Source: RGIG529 sp963929765 (lineage in GTDB: Bacteria; Bacillota; Clostridia; Oscillospirales; Oscillospiraceae). From it: 24,364 nucleotides of DNA. Positions within the stretch are counted from its first letter, which is position 1. Every line of letters starts with the position of its first letter. A program made the position numbers and the translations under genes. Shown here piece by piece: positions 1 to 5,787 of the stretch. Location: contig CAWVKD010000074.1 in NCBI GenBank assembly GCA_963929765.1, forward strand, positions 1 to 24,364, in the 5' to 3' direction. The notes under the pieces were generated by a model. It saw nothing but the letters and a program-made list of their open reading frames with translations, searched no databases and was not told where the DNA came from.

Positions 1-28
1 CTCCATCTTTTTCATTTATATAGTATTC

Positions 29-113
29 GGAGGAGTTCCCGAGTGGCCAAAGGGGGCAGACTGTAAATCTGTTGTCGTCGACTTCGGTGGTTCGAATCCA
101 CCCTCCTCCACCA
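29..113 (+). tRNA. tRNA-Tyr (anticodon GUA)
   Basis: The 7-bp acceptor stem pairs GGAGGAG (29-35) with CTCCTCC (103-109), followed by discriminator A110 and an encoded CCA (111-113). The anticodon loop CTGTAAA (61-67) carries GTA at 63-65, which reads Tyr codons. A long variable arm between anticodon and T arms is the class II form expected of bacterial tRNA-Tyr, and the T loop TTCGAAT is present at 91-97. It is followed at once by a terminator, so it is the last gene of its transcript; the promoter lies outside the window. Confidence 0.97.
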
Positions 114-119
114 TCATGT

Positions 120-158
120 CGGAGCAAGCGCTACATCGCTTGCTCCGGCTTTTTATTT
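120..158 (+). terminator. Rho-independent terminator of the tRNA-Tyr transcript
   Basis: An 11-bp perfect stem (120-130 with 137-147) closes a 6-nt loop and is followed by a T-rich tract from 150. It sits a few bases after the tRNA CCA end. Confidence 0.9.
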
Positions 159-203
159 CTCTATATCACTATATAAAATTAAGAGAATTTTAGCCATGAT
201 GTA

Positions 204-244
204 ACAACCCCCACAATGTCCCTTAGGGACATTGTGGGGGTTGT
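204..244. repeat. Perfect 20-bp inverted repeat between tRNA-Tyr and rplT
   Basis: Arms 204-223 and 225-244 are exact reverse complements with a single central base, giving a very stable cruciform or hairpin. It lies between two convergent transcripts, so a bidirectional terminator is the simplest reading, but neither side has a good T-run: after the minus-strand stem the sequence reads TACATCATGG, and after the plus-strand stem CGATCTTTCT. A dispersed palindromic element is an alternative. Confidence 0.75.
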
Positions 245-260
245 CGATCTTTCTAATTAT

Positions 261-617
261 CTATGCTAATTTTGATTTAGCAGTTTCAACTAATGCGGTA
301 AATGCAACAGGATCGCTAATGGCGAGTTCAGAGAGCATTTTCCGATTGATGGAAATATTAGCTAGTTTCAAGCCGTGCATCAAACGAGAATAGTTGATAC
401 CATTCATTTTGGCAGCGGCACTGATACGAGTGATCCACAGACTGCGAAAGTCTCTTTTCTTTAAACGCCGACCAGTATATGCATAGGTCAGAGATTTCAT
501 GACCGCTTGGTTGGCCATCTTAAAATGTTTGGATTTGGAACCCCAATAACCTTTAGCCAGGCGCAGAATCTTTTTTCTTCTTTTGCGCGACATCATCGCG
601 CCTTTTACTCTTGCCAT
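261..617 (-). CDS. rplT: 50S ribosomal protein L20
   Basis: L20 binds 23S rRNA early in assembly of the large subunit and in Bacillus also represses its own operon. The 118-residue product has the usual L20 length, the basic N-terminal segment (MARVKGAMMSRKRRKKILRL) and the family blocks AKGYWGSKSK, RRLKKRDFRSLWI and NGINYSRLMHGLK. An AGGAGG lies 11 nt before the ATG. It is the last gene of infC-rpmI-rplT, 34 nt after rpmI, the normal order in bacteria. A strong palindrome follows at 204-244 and may end the transcript. Nothing looks altered in the protein. Confidence 0.97.
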   Translation of the reverse strand: MARVKGAMMSRKRRKKILRLAKGYWGSKSKHFKMANQAVMKSLTYAYTGRRLKKRDFRSLWITRISAAAKMNGINYSRLMHGLKLANISINRKMLSELAISDPVAFTALVETAKSKLA

Positions 618-651
618 TTTATCAAAAGCCTCCTACTTCTTAGCTTGTTTT

Positions 652-849
652 TTATTTATAAGGGATCATACGCCGTACAGTTGCTGCATTGGTTTCATCT
701 GCATAGGCGCCGGCACGGAGGCCTCTTTTACGCTTTGTGGTCTTCTTTGTGAGAATATGGCTGGTAAACGCATGAGAACGTTTAACCTTTCCCGACTTTG
801 TTAGCTTAAATCTTTTTTTTGCGCCGCTGTGCGTCTTGATTTTAGGCAT
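652..849 (-). CDS. rpmI: 50S ribosomal protein L35
   Basis: L35 is a small basic protein of the large ribosomal subunit. The 65-residue product begins with the family signature MPKIKTHSGAKKRFKLT and carries the SHILTKKTTKRKRGLR block. An in-frame ATG exists ten codons upstream, but the start at 849 is chosen because the conserved N-terminus begins there and AAGGAG lies 8 nt before it. It is the middle gene of the infC-rpmI-rplT operon, 46 nt after infC. Confidence 0.96.
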   Translation of the reverse strand: MPKIKTHSGAKKRFKLTKSGKVKRSHAFTSHILTKKTTKRKRGLRAGAYADETNAATVRRMIPYK

Positions 850-895
850 GTTGTTTCTCCTTCCATTAGAGCCAGTCAAGAAAACTGTACTCGCT

Positions 896-1423
896 TTATG
901 CTTGTGTTTTGGAGGACTTAGGCGATAAAAACATGGCCATATGACGTCCGTCTAATTTTGGATTTTTATCAACAGTAGCAATTTCTTGGCATTGCTCTGC
1001 GAATTTGAGAAGCAATTGTTCCCCAATGTTGGTGTGTGCCATTTCACGACCGCGGAAACGTACAGTAACCTTTACTCGGTGACCGTCTGCCAAAAACTTT
1101 TGCGCATTTCGAAGTTTTACGTTAAAATCATTAACATCGATTCCAGGGGACATGCGCACTTCTTTTACTTCGACAACGTGTTGATTTTTACGCGCTTCTT
1201 TTTCCCGTTTTGCTTGCTCAAAACGATATTTGCCATAATCCATAAGCTTGCAGACTGGTGGTTTTGCGTTGGGTGAGATTTTTACCAGATCCAGCTCTTT
1301 TTCCATGGCGATCTCTAGGGCGGCCTTAGCCGACATCAGCCCGAGTTGTTCGCCATCCGCAGAAATCAAACGAACTTCTTTATCGCGGATTTCTTCATTG
1401 ATTTGATGATCCATGTTGCTAAT
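896..1423 (-). CDS. infC: Translation initiation factor IF-3 with an AUU start codon
   Basis: IF-3 binds the 30S subunit, prevents subunit joining and proofreads start codon and initiator tRNA choice. The N-terminal domain shows INEEIRDKEVRLI, LGLMSAKAAL and the linker PPVCKLMDYGKYRFEQ; the C-terminal domain has VRFRGREMAHTNIGEQLL. The frame is open far upstream and an ATG exists at 1414, but GGAGGTG (1437-1431) is 16 nt from that ATG and only 7 nt from an in-frame ATT at 1423-1421. I therefore choose ATT, giving 175 residues, the family's usual length. An AUU start in infC is known in E. coli and related genes and makes IF-3 limit its own translation. First gene of infC-rpmI-rplT; the promoter and attenuator lie upstream. 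Confidence 0.9.
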   Translation of the reverse strand: MSNMDHQINEEIRDKEVRLISADGEQLGLMSAKAALEIAMEKELDLVKISPNAKPPVCKLMDYGKYRFEQAKREKEARKNQHVVEVKEVRMSPGIDVNDFNVKLRNAQKFLADGHRVKVTVRFRGREMAHTNIGEQLLLKFAEQCQEIATVDKNPKLDGRHMAMFLSPKSSKTQA

Positions 1424-1590
1424 GCGAAAGCACCTCCAATATAAAACAAAACGCGGCTGCCACATTGGCACCCGCGCAAATACACAACAATGAACACCAG
1501 AACAGAATACATTCCAGTGTTTTCCATGTGAACCCCTAACGTAAAAACGCAGAGGTGAGGACGGGGGCACCAATCCTGCTTTGTTTTTCA
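1424..1590 (-). promoter_or_regulatory. infC-rpmI-rplT leader, probable L20-type autoregulatory 5' UTR
   Basis: About 165 nt separate the predicted transcription start (near 1590) from the infC start. Seen: a possible stem of GTG/CAC plus CCCC/GGGG near the 5' end, a central imperfect hairpin (about 1488-1518), then a terminator-like hairpin directly before the ribosome binding site. A GGTGCC segment (1571-1566 on this strand) could pair with the terminator's 3' arm as an antiterminator. Known: in Bacillus subtilis L20 represses this operon by leader attenuation. Assignment to that class is inferred from architecture; no covariance model was run. Confidence 0.65.
1442..1476 (-). terminator. 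Leader attenuator upstream of infC
   Basis: On the minus strand a 10-position stem (1476-1467 with 1461-1452, one G-G mismatch) closes a 5-nt loop and runs into TTTTGTTTTA. This is a rho-independent terminator placed between the promoter and the infC ribosome binding site (1437-1431), so read-through must be controlled. Confidence 0.78.
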
Positions 1591-1596
1591 GCTAGC

Positions 1597-1625
1597 AGTA
1601 TATCAGTTTCCATATTTTTTGTCAA
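1597..1625 (-). promoter_or_regulatory. Sigma-A promoter of infC-rpmI-rplT
   Basis: On the minus strand, -35 TTGACA (1625-1620), a 17-nt spacer and -10 TATACT (1602-1597). The -35 is a perfect consensus and the -10 matches 5 of 6. The start point would be near 1590. Confidence 0.9.
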
Positions 1626-1632
1626 GCATTTT

Positions 1633-1676
1633 GAAAAATTTCCCCTGTGTCCGTATATGGAAGAACACAGAGGAAT
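1633..1676 (-). terminator. Terminator after pfkA
   Basis: On the minus strand an 11-bp stem with one G-U pair (1675-1665 with 1650-1640) closes a 14-nt loop and is followed by ATTTTT. It lies just past the pfkA stop and just before the infC promoter, separating the two transcription units. Confidence 0.82.
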
Positions 1677-1697
1677 TTTGATAGCATAAATAAATTT

Positions 1698-2687
1698 TCA
1701 TATACTGATCATATCAGCAATTTCATATAACCGGCGGTTAAACTGCTTTGACTGGGAGAGTGCCTCTTCCATATCTAAATCCACAATCTGATTGTGTCGA
1801 ACTGCAACAATCCGACTATGAGCGTGGTGTTCTAAAATTTCTACAGCATGAGCACCCATTTCACTTGCCAATACTCGTTCCCTTGCCGTAGGTGTACCAC
1901 CGCGCTGGACATACCCCAGCACAGTTGCTCGAGTTTCCACTCCGGTGCGGGCTTCAATTTGAATAGCCAGTTCAGGAACGGAACCAAATCCCCCGTCTTT
2001 TGCTACTCCTTCTGCAACGATAATGATAAAATGCCGTTTTCCTGTCCGTAAAGTGCGTTGCATCTTTTCTACAATAGCATCTACAGAACAAGGCATTTCT
2101 GGAACCAAAATGGCAAGAGCACCACAGGCTACACCTGCATAGAGAGCAATGTCGCCACAATGGCGACCCATTACTTCTACCACAGAACAACGGTCATGAG
2201 ACTGGGAGGTATCCCTGAGTTTATCTACTAATTCGATCACAGTATTGACTGCTGTGTCGAAACCTATAGTATATTCGCTGCAACTAACATCATTATCAAT
2301 TGTACCTGGGATTCCAACACAGGGAATTCCCTGACGAGACAAAGCTTGAGCACCGCGAAAAGAACCATCGCCACCAATTACAATAAGGCCATCCAACCCT
2401 AATTCACGGCAGGCCCGAGCACCTTCTTTGATCCCTTCCTCTTTATAAAAGGCAGGGCAACGGGAAGTGTACAAAACGGTTCCGCCTCGATGTAATATTT
2501 CACTTACGCTACGCAAATCTAAGGGAAATGCATCTCGTGCCAAAAGCCCTGTAAATCCATGACGAATACCAATAACTTTCATCTGCTTAAAAAGAGCACT
2601 GCGCGCAACGGCACGAATAGCAGCGTTCATGCCAGGGGCATCTCCACCGCTAGTTAAAACCCCGATGGTTTTTTGTTTTTGTTCCAT
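1698..2687 (-). CDS. pfkA: ATP-dependent 6-phosphofructokinase
   Basis: Phosphorylates fructose 6-phosphate to fructose 1,6-bisphosphate, the committed step of glycolysis, in the cytoplasm. The 329-residue length is near the bacterial PfkA norm. Visible: nucleotide-binding TSGGDAPGMNAAIR (13-26), GGDGS (105-109), catalytic PGTIDND (127-133, Asp131 as base), substrate-binding MGRH (173-176) and QRGGTP (261-266). Gly in GGDGS and Gly rather than Lys in PGTIDND are the determinants of ATP use; pyrophosphate-dependent enzymes carry GGDDS and PKTIDND. The ribosome binding site AAAGGA is modest. It lies 21 nt after a zinc-ribbon/BIG2 gene on the same strand, so it is probably transcribed from the promoter at 3774-3802. 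Confidence 0.96.
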   Translation of the reverse strand: MEQKQKTIGVLTSGGDAPGMNAAIRAVARSALFKQMKVIGIRHGFTGLLARDAFPLDLRSVSEILHRGGTVLYTSRCPAFYKEEGIKEGARACRELGLDGLIVIGGDGSFRGAQALSRQGIPCVGIPGTIDNDVSCSEYTIGFDTAVNTVIELVDKLRDTSQSHDRCSVVEVMGRHCGDIALYAGVACGALAILVPEMPCSVDAIVEKMQRTLRTGKRHFIIIVAEGVAKDGGFGSVPELAIQIEARTGVETRATVLGYVQRGGTPTARERVLASEMGAHAVEILEHHAHSRIVAVRHNQIVDLDMEEALSQSKQFNRRLYEIADMISI

Positions 2688-2708
2688 GGCATCAGATCCT
2701 TTTTCAAA

Positions 2709-3677
2709 TTATCGTACACGAACAATGCATTCCAAAGTTTTGCCGTCAACTGTTGCTGTAACAATGGTCTTTCCTCTAGAAACAGCAGTGACAACACCAG
2801 ATTCACTTACTGTAGCAATAGAAGGATCTTCTATGGACCAAGTAACAGGGCTTGTTGTCCCGGAAACCTGAATTTGATAAGAATCTCCAACAGAAGCCAA
2901 GGTAAAATCGGTTCGGCTGAGACTTGGTTCGTTGGAATGGGATGCATTGGCATCATCAGAGGGAGTGGAAGAAGTGATGGTACCTACTGTAACAGTACAA
3001 GTAGCTGTCCATTCGCCGCATGTGGCAGTAATGGTAGTGTTTCCAGTATCTACTGCTTTAATAAGGCCGTTTTCATCGATTGTAGCGATGGCGGGATTTT
3101 GGCTGCTCCAGCTCACTTCCTCTATTTGCGCAGTCGCAGGCTCAGGGGTAATAGAAAGTTGCAAGGTGTCTTGTGGAGACTCTAAATGAACTTGGGCAGG
3201 AGAGATAGAAATGCCGGTAAGTGTATCGGAGTTGGCAGATGGAGAAGGAGATACCTCTGTGATAGCACTTGGTTCGGCGGGAGCAGGAGTTCCTTTATCT
3301 CCAAACAAAGTTTTTACAATGGACGCTACAATGAAAATGGCAGCCAGGATGAGAATGATAGAGCAGAAAATAAAAAATCGGCGCAAAAATGAACTCCGCT
3401 TGGGCGGTACATAGGTTTGATTTGGTTCAGGGGAAGAAGTGGGAGTAACACGAGGAGATGGGTTGTTTGAAACCGATTGACTGTCTGGAGCGGGAGATGT
3501 GTTTTGATTTGTACGCTCTGGACTAAGTTTAGGAACGGGTTTTTGCTGCTTTCCAGCCAACCTTTTTCCGCCTTTTCGATTTGTTTGTTTAATAGGAGAT
3601 GGCGCGTTACAGAATGGACAATGTTTATATGTGATGGCGAACACTTTGCCGCAATGGGAACATTTTACGGTTTGCAT
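2709..3677 (-). CDS. Zinc-ribbon, single-pass membrane protein with two BIG2 Ig-like domains
   Basis: Function unknown. The 322-residue product starts with a zinc ribbon (C6-x2-C9 and C20-x2-C23, both with knuckle-like context), followed by a basic then Pro/Ser/Thr-rich linker (about 30-95), one transmembrane helix (about 101-123), a second low-complexity Pro/Ser segment, and two bacterial Ig-like group 2 repeats (about 154-232 and 254-322). Each repeat carries the signature W-S-x-(Q/E)-(N/D)-P-(A/S)-I-A-T-(I/V) and a G-(L/V)-(I/V)-x-A-V motif. With positive residues before the helix, the zinc ribbon should be cytoplasmic and the Ig domains outside. The start is supported by AGGAGG 5 nt upstream. 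It has its own consensus promoter and probably shares a transcript with pfkA. Confidence 0.85.
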   Translation of the reverse strand: MQTVKCSHCGKVFAITYKHCPFCNAPSPIKQTNRKGGKRLAGKQQKPVPKLSPERTNQNTSPAPDSQSVSNNPSPRVTPTSSPEPNQTYVPPKRSSFLRRFFIFCSIILILAAIFIVASIVKTLFGDKGTPAPAEPSAITEVSPSPSANSDTLTGISISPAQVHLESPQDTLQLSITPEPATAQIEEVSWSSQNPAIATIDENGLIKAVDTGNTTITATCGEWTATCTVTVGTITSSTPSDDANASHSNEPSLSRTDFTLASVGDSYQIQVSGTTSPVTWSIEDPSIATVSESGVVTAVSRGKTIVTATVDGKTLECIVRVR

Positions 3678-3733
3678 ACAGGCCTCCTGTTCTATTCACC
3701 CGGAAACGGGCAGGAATTTCATAAATGTATGGT

Positions 3734-3754
3734 GTTCTATTGTTTTAATAGAAC
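3734..3754. repeat. 8-bp inverted repeat in the 5' UTR of the zinc-ribbon gene
   Basis: GTTCTATT (3734-3741) and AATAGAAC (3747-3754) are perfect arms around a 5-nt loop. It falls 20-40 nt downstream of the minus-strand -10 box, so it could be an operator or a leader hairpin. No poly-U tail. Confidence 0.5.
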
Positions 3755-3773
3755 GGAAATAAGACACACATCT

Positions 3774-3802
3774 ATCATACCTGCTTCTCAAAACCACGTC
3801 AA
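3774..3802 (-). promoter_or_regulatory. Sigma-A promoter of the zinc-ribbon/pfkA unit
   Basis: On the minus strand, -35 TTGACG (3802-3797), 17-nt spacer, -10 TATGAT (3779-3774); each box matches 5 of 6. It is divergent from the promoter at 3873-3901. Confidence 0.82.
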
Positions 3803-3872
3803 TAAAATCCGGGAGAAATCAAAAAATTTTTGTCACAGAAAGCCAAAAGAAAATGAGGAGAAAGAAGTATTC

Positions 3873-3901
3873 TTGACCCAAACGTACTTTTCCGTTAGTA
3901 T
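3873..3901 (+). promoter_or_regulatory. Sigma-A promoter of the ArsC-family gene
   Basis: -35 TTGACC (3873-3878), 17-nt spacer, -10 TAGTAT (3896-3901). It lies about 50 nt upstream of the start codon. Confidence 0.68.
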
Positions 3902-3952
3902 AGGACAAAGTAAAGTGAAATATGCCGTATCCCTAAAGGAAAGGAGTATAGA

Positions 3953-4288
3953 ATGAATATTCAGATTTTCGGAAAGAGCAAATGTTTCGACACCAAAAAG
4001 GCACAACGTTATTTTAAAGAACGAGGCATTAAAATACAAATGATAGACTTGCCACGTTATGGTATGAGCCGTAAAGAACTGGAATCTGTTAAAACCGCAG
4101 TAGGCGGTTTAGATTTGCTCATTGACCCAAAGGCGAAAGATGCTGCTTTATTACAATACCTTGCTTATGAAGCAGATCAAGTCGAAATGTTGCTGGACAA
4201 ACCAATATTATTTCGGACTCCCATTGTTCGCAATGGGAAGAAAGCCACCGTTGGATATTGCCCAGATATTTGGAAAAGCTGGGAGTAA
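3953..4288 (+). CDS. ArsC/Spx-family thioredoxin-fold protein
   Basis: The 111-residue product has the size and fold order of the ArsC-like (YffB/Spx) family: an N-terminal strand and Cys loop (IFGKSKCFDTKKAQRYFKER, Cys11), a Leu-rich helical middle and the late block PILFRTPIVRNGKKATVGY with the conserved R-T-P. The loop is CFDT, not the CxxC of redox-sensing Spx, so it has one N-terminal cysteine like arsenate reductases and YffB; a second cysteine is at 103. No arsenic genes are nearby, so arsenate reduction is not implied. AAAGGAG lies before the ATG. A promoter is at 3873-3901. The next gene starts about 110 nt downstream. Confidence 0.82.
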   Translation: MNIQIFGKSKCFDTKKAQRYFKERGIKIQMIDLPRYGMSRKELESVKTAVGGLDLLIDPKAKDAALLQYLAYEADQVEMLLDKPILFRTPIVRNGKKATVGYCPDIWKSWE

Positions 4289-4299
4289 TGTTGGCCAAG

Positions 4300-4329
4300 G
4301 AAAATGTTAAGAAATCATTTTCATTTTCT
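4300..4329 (+). terminator. Possible weak terminator after the ArsC-family gene
   Basis: A 7-bp A/T-rich stem (4300-4306 with 4316-4322) with a 9-nt loop precedes ATTTTCTT. The stem is weak, so partial read-through into the protease gene is likely. I see no convincing separate promoter for that gene. Confidence 0.3.
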
Positions 4330-4401
4330 TCATGGATTGGTCACAAAAACAAGATAAGATACTCACGTAAAACAAAATTGCGGATGAAGGAGTGACAAAA
4401 C

Positions 4402-5733
4402 ATGTATAATGAATATCCGTTTGAGCATAACGATGAAAATGAAAGCCATATTCCACTGGACAGCAGTCAATATCGAGTAGGTCCCGCTTTTCATAGCGAG
4501 GAAACTGGCAGTGGGATGCATCGCTCTCCCAAAAAGAAAAAAGGAAAATGGGTTGCGATCTGTTTAGCTTGTTTGATTGTGCTAGGAGCAGCAGGTGGCG
4601 TGGGTTATTATATTGCCACAAGTGGAGATAGCGGAGCACAAACAACCTTGCAAATTGGGCAAAGAGAACCGGTCCAACTGAATACCACTCGTGTTTCGAC
4701 AGACGAAAAAATGACGTTGCCGGAAGTTTATGCGGCTTATGTAGACTCTACTGTTGGCATTTCCACAGAGGTATCAAGTACCAATGTATTTGGACAAAGA
4801 GTGTCTGGCGTTGCTACAGGTTCCGGTTTCGTTATTAGTGAAGATGGCTATATCTTAACCAACTATCATGTAGTAGAAGGTGCAAAATCCATCCAGGTAA
4901 CAATGTATGACGAAACGAAATATGATGCTACTTTAGTTGGCTATGATGAAGATAATGATGTAGCTGTTTTGAAGGTAGATGCCACTGGATTAAAACCGGT
5001 CGTGTTAGGAGATTCCAGTCAAATGAATGTAGGCGAATCGGTTATGGCTATTGGAAATCCTTTGGGGGAATTGACCTTTACCTATACAACTGGTATCATT
5101 AGTGCACTCAATCGATCAGTTACAGTTTCTGGAACTTCTTATAACATGATTCAGACAGATTGTGCCATTAACGAAGGCAACTCTGGAGGTCCTCTGTTTA
5201 ACGAATATGGAGAAGTAATTGGAATCGTTTCGGCAAAATATGCATCCAGTGAAATAGAAGGATTGGGATTTGCAATTCCCATCAACAATGTATTAGAATT
5301 GGTGGAAGATATCCTTCAAAATGGACGCGTGACAGGGAAGCCTTCTATGGGGATCTCCGTGTCTACAGTGACAGAAGCTGTGGCTCAGCAATACAATTTA
5401 CAAGTAGGGGCTTGCGTTAATGAAGTGCAAGCAGGGAGCTGTGCCGAAAAAGCAGGATTGAAACAAGGAGATATTATCACAGCCATTGGTGATACGAAAG
5501 TAACCACATCAGATGAATTAGTGAGTGCGAAAAAAGAATATAGAGCGGGAGAAACCACAACACTTACCGTATTCCGCAATGGGGAAAGTATTACTCTTTC
5601 TATTACCTTTGATGAAGAGACGCAGACCATGGATACAACAGAGACTACGGATGATACTGCTCAAGAAGAACAAATACCAGGTGAAAATGGTAATGGCTAC
5701 TATGGCAGTCCATTTGAAGGATACGGATTTTAA
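4402..5733 (+). CDS. htrA: HtrA/DegP-type membrane-anchored serine protease with one PDZ domain
   Basis: Envelope protease of family S1C, expected to degrade or refold damaged exported proteins. The 443-residue product has an acidic cytoplasmic N-terminus, a Lys-rich stop (44-49), a transmembrane helix (about 50-71), and a trypsin-like domain with the full triad: His156 in TNYHVV, Asp186 in NDVAVLKV and Ser261 in GNSGGPL. A single PDZ domain follows (about 313-403), then an acidic, Gly/Tyr-rich tail. The topology puts the protease outside the membrane, as in Gram-positive HtrA. AAGGAG is 9 nt before the ATG. A strong bidirectional terminator follows immediately after the stop codon. No two-component genes lie beside it in this window. 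Confidence 0.94.
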   Translation: MYNEYPFEHNDENESHIPLDSSQYRVGPAFHSEETGSGMHRSPKKKKGKWVAICLACLIVLGAAGGVGYYIATSGDSGAQTTLQIGQREPVQLNTTRVSTDEKMTLPEVYAAYVDSTVGISTEVSSTNVFGQRVSGVATGSGFVISEDGYILTNYHVVEGAKSIQVTMYDETKYDATLVGYDEDNDVAVLKVDATGLKPVVLGDSSQMNVGESVMAIGNPLGELTFTYTTGIISALNRSVTVSGTSYNMIQTDCAINEGNSGGPLFNEYGEVIGIVSAKYASSEIEGLGFAIPINNVLELVEDILQNGRVTGKPSMGISVSTVTEAVAQQYNLQVGACVNEVQAGSCAEKAGLKQGDIITAIGDTKVTTSDELVSAKKEYRAGETTTLTVFRNGESITLSITFDEETQTMDTTETTDDTAQEEQIPGENGNGYYGSPFEGYGF

Positions 5734-5734
5734 T

Positions 5735-5775
5735 AAAAAGAGAAACTGCGGAAATTTTCCGCAGTTTCTCTTTTT
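5735..5775. terminator. Bidirectional terminator between htrA and pepF
   Basis: A perfect 20-bp stem (5735-5754 with 5756-5775), GC-rich in the middle, with A5 at one end and T5 at the other, so it ends transcription on both strands. It lies between the convergent htrA and pepF stop codons. Confidence 0.95.
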
Positions 5776-5787
5776 GATTGAGTGTCT

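Noticed and set aside
1424..1573. N-terminal extension of IF-3 through the leader
   Set aside because: The frame is open, but it covers the attenuator hairpin, encodes nothing like IF-3 and lacks a ribosome binding site.
3953..4288. Arsenate resistance gene
   Set aside because: The fold and single Cys fit the ArsC-like family, but no arsR, arsB or acr3 is near, and the family includes many proteins not involved in arsenic.
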